Origin: Muribaculaceae bacterium | GTDB taxonomy: Bacteria > Bacteroidota > Bacteroidia > Bacteroidales > Muribaculaceae | NCBI GenBank assembly: GCA_902836725.1 | Contig: CADFRV010000035.1 | Location: 1 to 13,946 of the forward strand | Length of the DNA stretch: 13,946 bases | Reading direction: 5' to 3' | Shown: one piece after another, positions 6,435-13,946 of the stretch | How positions within the stretch are numbered: the first letter of the stretch is position 1 | How the letters are laid out: each line of letters opens with the position of its first letter | Program-made: the position numbers and the translations under genes | The notes under the pieces: model-generated | What the model saw: only the letters and a program-made list of their open reading frames with translations | The model's database searches: none | Told to the model about the DNA's origin: nothing

Positions 6435-8306
6435 TTATCTGTCAAGATGCACATTCATGCGGCAATTGCGGCAATCGAATTCGAGGCGGAAGCGTGTAGC
6501 GCCGGAGGTAAGGTAAAGTTTCGCCGGCAATTTGCCTGCCGAAGAAGTCTTCAGGCAAGCACCGAGTTCACGCCGGATGCAATAGCGCGTCTGCATCACC
6601 CTGGTGTCTGACTTCACGGCATCGGGTGAAACCTCAAGAGCGGAAGGTATCGGTTCCTGAGAAACAAGATGTTCGCGATAAAAGTCCTGCGCGAGCGAAT
6701 TGGCGATATTGTCGTGCCGTGTCAGCTTTGCAGATGACGGCAATAAACCGCTACCGGGAGCCGGGGCGCGACGGTATCCGGTGGTGTATCTGGCGGCACA
6801 TGTATTTTCAAGCAATGATACTGCCTCCCGTCGCAAAGAAGCCAGCACTGACGACGGCACAAATCTGTCGCCAAGAGAATCATGCAGCTCCAGAAGTTCG
6901 AAATGTGTATCACCGAGCTTTGACAGCGTGCGCCTGCGTGCATCCTCCTGCGGCGTGCGCGCTATCTGGAAATCGCATTCACAAGCATGAGTCACTGTGA
7001 GCCCCTCTTCATCGGTAATCTCAAGCGCAATGCGGTCTGCGATGCCGCGCAGACGCATCGCTATGCCGATTTTCCTTCCACCCTCAGACTGGTCGATCAA
7101 TTTGCTCCAGTTGCGGTCGGAGTTACGGTACAGCACCGTCCCCGCAGGCACGGATATATCTGAGGCAAGATACAGAGTGTTTCCTTCCACGCGGTTGACA
7201 CGCACACCGCAGTACTCACCCGCCTCGTTGAAACATCCGATGCCGTCGCCGTTGTTCAACGTCGTGTTCCGCCTGACGACAAGCTGACGCGGAGATGGCT
7301 GGCGCACAACGATGCCTACCTCCTCCCCTATCCACTTGGGAGTATCAAACGATGCCATCCTCGCGGGCGCTCCGGCAGGAGCCTGCAGGAAATATGAGGT
7401 AAAACCACGGTTGAAACTCTTTCTTACATCGGGTCTGAATGATGGACGGGCATGTCCTCTCGAAGCGCGGCGGAACTTTCCGCCGGAAGCCAGGATCGCC
7501 CTGTCAAGCGCCTCGCTGTAAGCGGCGACCACATTCTTCACATACGCCTCATCCTTAAGGCGCCCCTCGATCTTGAACGAGGTGATACCGGCGTCGAGCA
7601 TGTCTCCCAGGCTGTCAATGCGGTTCATGTCTTTTAATGACAGCAGATGCTTTCCCCGGAGTATCTTCGCCCCCTCCGCATCCTCCAGATCATATTTGTA
7701 ACGGCATATCTGCGCACATTCCCCACGGTTGGCACTTCTACCTGTGAGGACGAAGCTGGCCTGGCAGTCGCCGCTGTAACTCACACAGAGCGCCCCGTGA
7801 ACAAACGCCTCAAGGGGTACAGTGGTAGCTGCACGGAAAGAGCGTATCTCCTCAAGAGATAGCTCTCTGGGCAATACGAGCTGCGAGAAGCCCGCATCTT
7901 CAAGGAAACGGGCTTTTTCAGGTGTGCGGATGTCGCATTGGGTGGATGCATGAAGGGGTATAGGGGGGATATTCATGCGCAGGATGCCCATATCCTGCAC
8001 GATAAGCGCATCCACACCGAGACGCCACAATTCGCCGATGAGACTTTCCACCTCTTTTATCTCATTGTCATACACAATGGTGTTGACAGTCACGTACACC
8101 CTTACACCGAACTTATGGGCATAACAGACCACACGCCTCACATCTTCTATGGAATTGGAAGCCTGGCTACGGGCACCATGCCCGGATGCGCCCATGTATA
8201 CGGCGTCCGCGCCATGATCGATGGCGGCAATCGCAGTGGAGGCATTACGCGCCGGCGCGAGCAATTCTACTGCGGCAACAGTAGTACCGAAGTTTTCTAA
8301 AGGCAT
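6435..8306 (-). CDS. U32 'peptidase' family protein, RlhA-like RNA-modification enzyme
   Basis: A 623-residue protein from ATG 8306. The N-terminal barrel starts with 'VELLAPARNA' and contains 'HGADAVYMG'. The U32 signature is EAFVHGALCVSYSGDC (~167-181), followed by 'RSANRGECAQICR' (~190-202). Cysteines C174, C181, C197 and C201 match the set that in U32 proteins such as RlhA, TrhP and UbiU/UbiV binds an iron-sulfur cluster. A second cysteine group near the C-terminus ('RYCIRRELGAC', 'LEFDCRNC') suggests a full-length protein. By family the likely job is rRNA or tRNA base hydroxylation (E. coli RlhA acts on 23S C2501) rather than proteolysis; the exact target is not provable here. The frame is open to an ATG at 8372, but 8306 places a normal short lead before VELLAPA, and a -7 box at 8324-8331 lies inside the longer version. 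Monocistronic, divergent from pta. Confidence 0.85.
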   Translation of the reverse strand: MPLENFGTTVAAVELLAPARNASTAIAAIDHGADAVYMGASGHGARSQASNSIEDVRRVVCYAHKFGVRVYVTVNTIVYDNEIKEVESLIGELWRLGVDALIVQDMGILRMNIPPIPLHASTQCDIRTPEKARFLEDAGFSQLVLPRELSLEEIRSFRAATTVPLEAFVHGALCVSYSGDCQASFVLTGRSANRGECAQICRYKYDLEDAEGAKILRGKHLLSLKDMNRIDSLGDMLDAGITSFKIEGRLKDEAYVKNVVAAYSEALDRAILASGGKFRRASRGHARPSFRPDVRKSFNRGFTSYFLQAPAGAPARMASFDTPKWIGEEVGIVVRQPSPRQLVVRRNTTLNNGDGIGCFNEAGEYCGVRVNRVEGNTLYLASDISVPAGTVLYRNSDRNWSKLIDQSEGGRKIGIAMRLRGIADRIALEITDEEGLTVTHACECDFQIARTPQEDARRRTLSKLGDTHFELLELHDSLGDRFVPSSVLASLRREAVSLLENTCAARYTTGYRRAPAPGSGLLPSSAKLTRHDNIANSLAQDFYREHLVSQEPIPSALEVSPDAVKSDTRVMQTRYCIRRELGACLKTSSAGKLPAKLYLTSGATRFRLEFDCRNCRMNVHLDR

Positions 8307-8323
8307 ATTCTCAATCTTTTCTG

Positions 8324-8331
8324 CAAAGTTA
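8324..8331 (-). promoter_or_regulatory. Bacteroidota -7 box for the U32 gene
   Basis: On the minus strand this reads TAACTTTG, an exact match to the Bacteroidota housekeeping -7 consensus TAnnTTTG. Transcription would begin near 8317, giving a leader of only about 10 nt before ATG 8306. No good -33 TTG sits at the usual 19-21 nt spacing; the nearest is 14 nt away at 8346-8348. It argues against the upstream ATG at 8372. Confidence 0.5.
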
Positions 8332-8400
8332 ACGCTTTTCCCGAACAATTTCCGAGCTTTTTTTGAATGCATTTATTATCCGCGTTTCTCACATTTTTGT

Positions 8401-8408
8401 TAATTTTG
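8401..8408 (+). promoter_or_regulatory. Bacteroidota -7 box for the pta-ackA operon
   Basis: TAATTTTG matches TAnnTTTG exactly. The predicted transcription start is near 8415, giving a leader of about 100 nt to the pta ATG at 8519. No clear -33 TTG lies 19-21 nt upstream, so strength is uncertain. The leader is C-rich and can form two short stems (8422-8432, four G-C pairs; 8445-8467, five pairs). The rest of the 212-bp divergent region shows nothing else recognisable. Confidence 0.5.
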
Positions 8409-8518
8409 CACCACAAACCTCCCCCTCCGGGGTATGTATTCCCCCCTGCACGAAAGCTAACCGCAGGATAATGCCCGATTCGACAACCGAAGACAAACCG
8501 ATAAACAACCGGAATGAA

Positions 8519-9523
8519 ATGAAACTTTTTGAACGACTGACACTTCGCGCGAAAGCTAACCGCCGACGCATAGTACTTCCCGAAGGTACCGAAGAACGCA
8601 ATCTAACTGCCGCCGACAGAATTATTGCCGACGAACTGGCAGACATAATCCTGCTTGGCAACCCTGCCGAAGTGGAAGCGAAAGCAAAAGAACTCGGACT
8701 CGGAAACATTTCAAGAGCCACCGTCATTGATCCTCTGGATGAAAAGAACATCGACCGCTATGCTCCCCTGTTTTTCGAACTCAGAAAAAAGAAGGGGATC
8801 ACAATGGAGGATGCACGCCGATTCACTGCAAACGAACTATACTTCGGCTCCCTGATGGTAAAAGCCGGCGATGCCGACGGCCTCGTATCCGGAGCCATAC
8901 ATACAACCGGCGATGTGCTCCGCGCTGCTTTCCAGGTGATCAAGACAGCGCCCGGCATCGATACTGTTTCAGGCGCATTCATAATGCTTCTGCCGGAAAA
9001 CAGCCCTTACGGGACAGACGGCCTGATGATATTCGCCGACTGTGCGGTTGTGCCTGATCCCGACGCGCGCCAGCTCGCCCAGATAGCGGTATGCTCCGCA
9101 ACCACAGCACGCGAAGTAGCGGGAATAGACCCCAAAGTCGCCATACTGTCATTCTCTACCAAAGGAAGCGCCAAACATGAAAGGGTAGACAAAGTGGTGG
9201 AGGCCACCCGTCTGGCACATGAAATGGCTCCGGAGCTGCATCTGGACGGAGAGCTCCAGACAGACGCAGCCATAGTACCTGTAGTGGCAGCCCTCAAGGC
9301 TCCGCACAGCGATATTGCCGGACATGCCAATGTGCTTGTTTTCCCGTCGCTTGAAGTTGGAAACATCGCCTATAAACTCGTGCAGAGAATAGCGGGTGCC
9401 GAGGCGGTAGGCCCGCTTCTCCAGGGTCTTGCAGCCCCAGTGAGTGATCTTTCAAGAGGTTGTGTGGCAGACGATATATACAAGACTATCATCATGACCG
9501 CAAACCAGGCTATCCACGATTGA
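8519..9523 (+). CDS. pta: Phosphate acetyltransferase
   Basis: A 334-residue short-form Pta that interconverts acetyl-CoA plus phosphate with acetyl phosphate plus CoA in the cytoplasm, feeding the acetate kinase encoded downstream. Recognisable blocks are 'RIVLPEGTEERNL' (~17-29), 'DADGLVSGAIHTTGDVLRA' (~118-136), 'DGELQTDAA' (~243-251) and the active-site region 'APVSDLSRGCVADDIY' (~306-321) with conserved S309, D310 and R313. Length fits the ~330-residue catalytic-domain-only class, with no N-terminal DRTGG region. Upstream in-frame ATGs exist at 8363 and 8471; 8363 precedes the predicted promoter. ATG 8519 gives the standard 'MKLFERL' N-terminus; 8471 would add 16 poorly conserved-looking residues and cannot be excluded. 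Gap to ackA is 19 nt, so this is a classic two-gene operon. Confidence 0.96.
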   Translation: MKLFERLTLRAKANRRRIVLPEGTEERNLTAADRIIADELADIILLGNPAEVEAKAKELGLGNISRATVIDPLDEKNIDRYAPLFFELRKKKGITMEDARRFTANELYFGSLMVKAGDADGLVSGAIHTTGDVLRAAFQVIKTAPGIDTVSGAFIMLLPENSPYGTDGLMIFADCAVVPDPDARQLAQIAVCSATTAREVAGIDPKVAILSFSTKGSAKHERVDKVVEATRLAHEMAPELHLDGELQTDAAIVPVVAALKAPHSDIAGHANVLVFPSLEVGNIAYKLVQRIAGAEAVGPLLQGLAAPVSDLSRGCVADDIYKTIIMTANQAIHD

Positions 9524-9542
9524 ATTCTTAAATATAATAAAC

Positions 9543-10751
9543 ATGAAAATCCTCGTTCTTAACTGCGGAAGCAGCTCTGTTAAATACAAACTCATAGATA
9601 CCTCCGACAACCGTGTGATGGCAGAGGGAGGAGTTGAAAAAATCGGCCTGCATGACGGATTCCTGAAATACAAACTCTCAGACGGCAGCAAAGCCATAAA
9701 GGAACTCGGCCTCGTGGATCACAAGGGAGCGGTGAAAGCCGTGCTCGACATACTGACCGACCCCGAGGTGGGATGCATAAAATCATACAGCGAGATCGAC
9801 GCTGTGGGTCACCGCGTTGTCCACGGTGCGGAAAAGTTCAGCAAGAGCGTGTTGCTGACAGATGAGGTGCTGCAGCAGGTAAAGGACTGCTACGATCTGG
9901 CGCCCCTGCATAATCCCGCGAATGTAACTGGCATCGAGGCTGTGGAGGAAATTCTGCCCGGCATCAAACAGGTGGGTGTGTTCGACACCGCATTCCACCA
10001 GACAATGCCTGCTAAATCATATATGTACCCCCTCCCCTACCGTTTCTATAAGGAGGACGGGGTGAGACGTTACGGATTCCACGGCACAAGCCACCGTTAC
10101 GTATCGGCACGCGTATGCGAGATACTAGGTGTAGACATCGCCACACAGAAAATCATCACATGCCACGTGGGTAACGGAGGCTCGATAACAGCCGTGCTCT
10201 ACGGAAAAAGCGTAGACACATCGATGGGTCTTACCCCTACAGAAGGCCTTATGATGGGCACACGCGTAGGAGATGTGGATCCCGGTGCCATAACTTACCT
10301 GATGAAGAAGCACAATCTCTCGGTAGACGAACTGCAGAAAATCATCAATAAGGAAAGCGGCATACTCGGCATCAGCGAGCTGTCGTCGGATATGCGTGAG
10401 ATAGACGCCGCTGTAAAGGCCGGCAACAAACAGGCCGCTCTGGCACTTGACATGTATGAACAACGCATTACCAAATACATCGGCGCATATGCGGCCGAAA
10501 TGGGTGGCGTGGACATTATAGTGTTTACCGGAGGTGTAGGCGAGAACCAGGCCGATCTGCGCGCCCGGGTATGCGCCCCGCTCAGCTTCATGGGAGTAGA
10601 TATTGACAAGGAGGTGAATTCCGCCACAAGAGGTACGGAAACTGTAATCTCGTCTGAAGCCTCGAAAGTGAAAGTTGTGGTAGTGCCTACCGACGAGGAG
10701 CTCATGATCGCACGCGATACCGAAGCCATCGTCAACGGCAAACCCTGCTGA
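9543..10751 (+). CDS. ackA: Acetate kinase
   Basis: A 402-residue cytoplasmic kinase of the ASKHA fold that makes ATP and acetate from acetyl phosphate, completing substrate-level phosphorylation from acetyl-CoA. It starts with 'MKILVLNCGSSSVKYKL' (N7 in the first phosphate loop). Key active-site residues known from Methanosarcina acetate kinase are all in place: R91 ('GHRVVHGAE'), D148 ('FDTAFH'), H180 ('GFHGTSH'), R241 ('GTRVGDVDPG') and the C-terminal glutamate E385 ('PTDEELMIA'). 'VFTGGVGENQ' (~327-336) is the adenosine-binding block. Full length, no disruptions. It follows pta by 19 nt and is followed by an intrinsic terminator, so it ends that operon. Confidence 0.98.
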   Translation: MKILVLNCGSSSVKYKLIDTSDNRVMAEGGVEKIGLHDGFLKYKLSDGSKAIKELGLVDHKGAVKAVLDILTDPEVGCIKSYSEIDAVGHRVVHGAEKFSKSVLLTDEVLQQVKDCYDLAPLHNPANVTGIEAVEEILPGIKQVGVFDTAFHQTMPAKSYMYPLPYRFYKEDGVRRYGFHGTSHRYVSARVCEILGVDIATQKIITCHVGNGGSITAVLYGKSVDTSMGLTPTEGLMMGTRVGDVDPGAITYLMKKHNLSVDELQKIINKESGILGISELSSDMREIDAAVKAGNKQAALALDMYEQRITKYIGAYAAEMGGVDIIVFTGGVGENQADLRARVCAPLSFMGVDIDKEVNSATRGTETVISSEASKVKVVVVPTDEELMIARDTEAIVNGKPC

Positions 10752-10784
10752 CCGGCAAAAACAAACTGAATATTAATAAAGAGA

Positions 10785-10822
10785 GGATCGTAGTCCGAAA
10801 CTTTCAGACTACGATCCCTTTT
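10785..10822 (+). terminator. Intrinsic terminator after ackA
   Basis: An 11-bp perfect stem pairs 10785-10795 (GGATCGTAGTC) with 10807-10817. The 11-nt loop can itself form a few extra pairs (GAA with TTC). A T4 run follows at 10819-10822 after one C. It lies 33 nt after the ackA stop and 20 nt before the lgt start, so lgt probably has its own promoter or depends on read-through; I see no clear TAnnTTTG box between them. Confidence 0.8.
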
Positions 10823-10842
10823 CTAAATATACCAACCGCACA

Positions 10843-11730
10843 ATGCTTGACTTTATAACCTGGACGGCAAACCCCATACTGATCGGACATCCCGTCACAA
10901 TAAGATGGTACGGATTGATGTTTGTCATCGGCTTCTACCTGGGCTATATGATCATGGCCAGGATCTTCCGACACGAAGGCGCTCCCGAAAAATGGCTCGG
11001 CTCACTACTGGTATACGTTGTGATCGCGACTATCGTAGGAGCACGCCTGGGACATGTGTTTTTCTATGCGTGGGACTATTATTCGCAACATCCCATAGAA
11101 ATATTATACACGTGGGAAGGCGGTCTGGCGAGCCACGGCGGAACCATAGGCATAATGATAGCCATTATCCTGTTCTCCATATTCGTGACCAAGAAAAGTC
11201 CCTTTTGGACATTCGACCGCCTTGTCATCCCCATCGCACTCGTGGGTGCGCTCATACGCATAGGCAATCTTATGAACCATGAGATATACGGCCATCCGAC
11301 CGATCTGCCGTGGGGATTCAGGTTCATTACCAACATTCACGGGTGGATCAACGGCGCGGAACCGGTCTTCTCGCTACCGTCGCATCCCACCCAGCTCTAT
11401 GAAGCCGGATGCTATCTCGCGCTTTTCGCCCTGCTGATGTGGATGTACTGGAAGAAAAACGCGGAAAAACGCCCGGGCCTATTGTTCGGAGTGTTTTTCG
11501 TTGTGCTTTTTACAAGCAGATTCCTTATCGAATTTGTGAAAAATCCGCAGGAGGAATTTGAAGTGGGCATGACATTGAATATGGGGCAATGGCTCTCCAT
11601 ACCCTTTATATTAATGGGTATAGGTTTCATCGCCTATGCGCTGAGCCGGCCACCGGTGAAACTGTCGTTTCCGAACAAATTTGCCGAACAGATAGCCGGT
11701 ACCTCCAATAAGCCCTCGAAAGGCAAATAA
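10843..11730 (+). CDS. lgt: Prolipoprotein diacylglyceryl transferase
   Basis: A 295-residue polytopic inner-membrane enzyme that transfers diacylglycerol from phosphatidylglycerol to the lipobox cysteine, the first step of lipoprotein maturation. Family landmarks in order: 'IRWYGLMFVIGF' (~20-31), 'GARLGHVFFY' (~66-75), the His-containing block 'GGLASHGG' (H98, residues 93-100), the Lgt signature 'RIGNLMNHEIYG' (R139 onward), 'HPTQLYEA' (181-188) and 'SRFLIEFVKNPQ' with R226 and E230. At least six hydrophobic segments are visible. The tail after ~270 is basic and polar, as is common. Start ATG 10843 is the only sensible choice, giving a short N-terminus before the first conserved block. A predicted lipoprotein gene follows 93 nt downstream, but no operon link is evident. 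Confidence 0.96.
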   Translation: MLDFITWTANPILIGHPVTIRWYGLMFVIGFYLGYMIMARIFRHEGAPEKWLGSLLVYVVIATIVGARLGHVFFYAWDYYSQHPIEILYTWEGGLASHGGTIGIMIAIILFSIFVTKKSPFWTFDRLVIPIALVGALIRIGNLMNHEIYGHPTDLPWGFRFITNIHGWINGAEPVFSLPSHPTQLYEAGCYLALFALLMWMYWKKNAEKRPGLLFGVFFVVLFTSRFLIEFVKNPQEEFEVGMTLNMGQWLSIPFILMGIGFIAYALSRPPVKLSFPNKFAEQIAGTSNKPSKGK

Positions 11731-11823
11731 AACTCCGGGGGGTAGATCCATGAAGAACAATTATAAAGATCAAAACACATATTTCCGCTATCTTTACAGC
11801 GCATCGTAATATACCGTCACATT

Positions 11824-13709
11824 ATGAGGCAGAGTATCACCCTCGCATTCGCAGCAACGTTGATGTTGTGGATCTCAGCATGCTCGCAGTTTAACAACCG
11901 CGGCACAATCGACAAGCCGTTCATCGGCAGCAGCAACACCACCAATCTCTCGTTTGACAAGATTGAGCTGACAGACTCGTCGACCACTCTGTACGGAGTG
12001 ATCCATTTCCGTCCGGGATGGTGGGTACGTCTCTCCAGCTCAAGCGCCATTGTAGCCAACGGCAACAAATATCCGTCATATTCTTTGACGGGATCACCCC
12101 CGATGAACAGATAACGATGCCCGAATCGGGTGTGCTTCGCTTCACCATGAACTTCCCCCCTATCCCCTCCACTGCCAACTGTATAGATTTTACAGAAGAC
12201 ACACCCGACGGTTGGGCGATATGGGACATCGACCTCACCGGAACCGATAACCCCGACATGTACATGGCCGACATGCCGGCCAAGCTGCGCGACATTGATC
12301 CTGACGGCATGTTCCCCTCTATGGAATTTAAGTTTGACACCACCACAGTGCGCGTGCATGTAATGGGCTATCGCCCCGAAATGGGAGACAAACTGAGTTG
12401 GGGGGTCAATACTCTGCACGGTCAGGTAACCTCTATGGAAAACAATCATGCCCTGATCGATTCTACCGGTATCGCCGAAATGAAAGTAGCACTCTCTTCT
12501 CCGGCACAATTCTTCATCTACAAATCATCTGAATCGATCGCCACACTCCCCTCCGGCGCTACGACAGTCACCCCCGGGGAAACTGTAGACATCTACCTCA
12601 ACTCCCATTTCTCAGGCATGCTCAACATGGCATCTCGCGACGAGACGGAGCCTGATGCAAGCGGTATGATCATGTCGCGCGCCAACAGCGTCTACCCCAA
12701 TATCTGCCATTACAAAAGCTCTCAGGTGCTGCAGACCTTTACCGGCAATTTCGGCGACTACCACATGGACGGGAACGCCTATACCGACTATCTGATCGCC
12801 CAGTACAACGCCGTGAAAGACTCTATCGAAGCCGATACAAGCCTCTCAACCGCAACCCGTGACAAACTGCTCAACGACCTCAAGGTAGAGACAGCATGCG
12901 CCGCAGCAAACGCCAAAGGCACGCTGCTGTGTAATTACGAATATGTGAACAATCGCAGGCCGGAGGATATCGACAAGGAAATTCCGGTAAAACTGTCATC
13001 AGAAAACATCAGGGCCATAGCCGCACTTATTGATTTTAACGATACCGATATTTTGCTGTCAAGATCGGTTACCGGCCTGACGAACACTCAATTCTGGAAA
13101 GAAGCCGGTGTTGATACAGGTGTGCTTGACATGGCACGGCTTTATATCAAAGCCTACCGGGAAGCCGACACCAAGGGAATGACTGACCCCGCCTCGCTTG
13201 ATTCGCTCCGCACATTATGTTCCCCGATGGCCGACGAGATCATTGCCGTGGCCGAGGCGGCAAAAAAACGCTTTGCCGCCATAAACTACGATCTCATAAC
13301 CCCTGCTCCAGATGTGCCAGACAACAAACTCCTTGATGCGATCCTTGCACCACACCGGGGCAAAGTGGTGATGGTTGACCTCTGGAATACGTGGTGTGGT
13401 CCATGCCGCGCTGCCCTCGCCAACAACGAACCGGAGAAGAGCGGCGACCTCTCAAGCGATGATATTGTATGGATCTACATCGCCGACGAATCATCGCCTA
13501 TCGACCAGTACGCCGCCAAGATAAAGGATATCCGCGGTATTCATTACCGTGTCAGCGACAAGCAGATAGCTGCACTGCGCAAGCAGTTTAATGTGGACGG
13601 TATCCCCTACTATATCCTTGTGGACCGCAAAGGTAATGCCGCCGGCCGTCCTGACCTCCGCGACCACAATGCCTTCAAAAAAGCCATTCTCGACGAAGTG
13701 GGTCGTTGA
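11824..13709 (+). pseudogene. TlpA-like thioredoxin-fold lipoprotein gene, split by a frameshift
   Basis: Two overlapping frames together make one protein. Frame A (11824-12114) carries a lipoprotein signal with lipobox ISAC (Cys20, no acidic export signal, so probably periplasm-facing) and an N-terminal beta-rich domain up to 'ANGNKYP'. Frame B (open from 12018, sensible from about 12075) continues with 'FDGITPDEQITMPESG' and runs to the stop at 13709. Restoring one base would give about 628 residues. The C-terminal ~130 residues are a thioredoxin fold: 'VDLWNTWCGPCRAAL' with the CxxC pair at about 525/528 (bases 13392-13406) and the cis-proline stretch 'VDGIPYYILVD'. The family acts in periplasmic thiol-disulfide exchange. 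The catalytic half is otherwise intact with no further stops, so this is a recent mutation, a sequencing or assembly error, or (less likely) recoding. Downstream translation could start at ATG 12018 or 12117 without a signal peptide. Confidence 0.75.
12067..12102 (+). other. Probable frameshift site (one base missing)
   Basis: Frame A stops making family-like sense after the 'GNKYP' codons (12061-12075) and hits TAA at 12112-12114, while frame B becomes sensible from 'GITPDEQ' (12090 on). Moving from A to B needs a -1 shift, equivalent to one deleted base. The interval contains a CCCCC run (12097-12101) and short T runs, where single-base errors are common. No X XXY YYZ slippery heptamer is visible in the right phase. 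Confidence 0.6.
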
Positions 13710-13790
13710 CAGCCATCTTTCCCATATAACACGGGAATATAGACGCGTATAGCTACGCCTCGGAAACAACGATATTAAATAAACTTAAAT

Positions 13791-13828
13791 AACATTCCCC
13801 GCAGTTGCATAATACCACGGGGAATGTT
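13791..13828. repeat. 11-bp perfect inverted repeat overlapping the ssrA promoter
   Basis: AACATTCCCCG (13791-13801) pairs perfectly with 13818-13828 around a 16-nt loop; T13790-A13829 adds a twelfth pair. It lacks the T run expected of an intrinsic terminator on the + strand (followed by TTAACTTTG), so it is a weak terminator candidate for the upstream gene. The promoter of ssrA runs through it, so it may instead be an operator. Confidence 0.65.
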
Positions 13829-13835
13829 AACTTTG
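13805..13835 (+). promoter_or_regulatory. ssrA: Bacteroidota promoter for ssrA
   Basis: A -33 element TTG at 13805-13807 and a -7 element TAACTTTG at 13828-13835 are 20 nt apart, matching the Bacteroidota sigma consensus (TTG, 19-21 nt, TAnnTTTG). Transcription would start near 13841, about 30 nt before the mature tmRNA 5' end at 13871, which fits a precursor trimmed at its 5' end by RNase P. It is the best-formed promoter in the window. Confidence 0.7.
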
Positions 13836-13870
13836 TAATTGATATACGCCAAATCGTAATGTCATATAAC

Positions 13871-13946
13871 GGGGATGACCGGTTTTGACAGCGTGTAGAA
13901 GTGGTGTGTAAGCATGCAGAGCAATGATGCCTACGCTCTATAATCT
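13871..13946 (+). ncRNA. ssrA: Transfer-messenger RNA, 5' part (truncated by window end)
   Basis: The 5' end GGGGATGACCGGTTTTGACA has the diagnostic layout of one-piece tmRNA: the acceptor-stem strand GGGGATG, then the reduced D-arm region with the near-invariant GG-TTTTGACAG block. 'AAGCATGCAGAGC' further on fits the strand that begins the long helix leading to the tag region in known tmRNAs. tmRNA with SmpB rescues ribosomes stalled on broken messages and tags their products for proteolysis. The window ends about 76 nt in, so the tag open reading frame, pseudoknots and the T-arm/CCA end cannot be checked. Expressed from the promoter just upstream. Confidence 0.9.

Noticed and set aside
11789..11796. 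TATCTTTA as a promoter for the thioredoxin-lipoprotein gene
   Set aside because: Differs from TAnnTTTG at the last base and has no TTG at proper spacing; also one arm of a 7-bp repeat with 11764-11770. Too weak to list as a feature.
11750..11809. 19-codon open frame (MKNNYKDQNTYF...) between lgt and the lipoprotein gene
   Set aside because: Too short to support, with no conserved feature; a weak -7-like TATCTTTA (11789-11796) inside it makes a leader region more likely.
12061..12114. Programmed -1 frameshifting as explanation of the split gene
   Set aside because: No canonical slippery heptamer in the correct phase and no obvious downstream structure; a missing base is simpler.
11817..12509. 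230-codon open frame on the minus strand
   Set aside because: It lies antisense to the thioredoxin-lipoprotein gene, has a shadow-like composition rich in His, Gly, Arg and Cys, and no recognisable domain; the + strand reading has a signal peptide and a CxxC domain.
13745..13758. Small hairpin GCGTA/TACGC after the thioredoxin gene
   Set aside because: Only five pairs with a four-base loop and no T run; not a credible terminator.

Overview
The window looks like chromosome from a Bacteroidales bacterium, most plausibly Muribaculaceae or a close relative; the family is inference, the order is well supported. Evidence: Bacteroidota-type -7 promoter boxes (TAnnTTTG) with no consistent Shine-Dalgarno sequences, a TonB-receptor tail, DUF4876, DUF6850 and DUF4857-like proteins that I know mainly from Bacteroides relatives, and lipoproteins with Bacteroidota-style signals. 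There are two transcriptional blocks on the + strand, one gene on the - strand between them, and no stretch above 300 bases without a gene.

Positions 1-6342 (+) are one tightly packed envelope operon cut by the left edge. In order: the last 12 codons of a probable TonB-dependent receptor, a DUF4876 lipoprotein with a probable surface-export signal, a DUF6850-type outer-membrane beta-barrel, an ABC ATPase, an ABC-2-like permease, a membrane-anchored DUF4857-like protein, and a small lipoprotein with a Cys/His cluster. Gaps inside are 0 to 35 nt. The block ends at a strong terminator (6374-6415) that also serves the convergent gene. The set spans both membranes and its substrate is unknown; this is the best candidate for an undescribed system here.

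Positions 6435-8306 (-) encode a U32 'peptidase' family protein, by family an Fe-S RNA-modifying enzyme (RlhA-like) rather than a protease. It diverges from pta, and the 212-bp region between them carries a -7 box for each direction.

Positions 8519-10751 (+) are the housekeeping pta-ackA pair (acetyl-CoA to acetyl phosphate to acetate plus ATP), closed by an intrinsic terminator. lgt (10843-11730) follows; it lipidates prolipoproteins such as the three encoded in this window.

Positions 11824-13709 (+) hold a thioredoxin-fold (TlpA-like) lipoprotein gene whose signal peptide and N-terminal part lie in a different frame from the rest; one missing base near 12067-12102 explains this. Positions 13710-13946 hold an 11-bp perfect inverted repeat, a good Bacteroidota promoter threaded through it, and the 5' end of tmRNA (ssrA), cut by the right edge.
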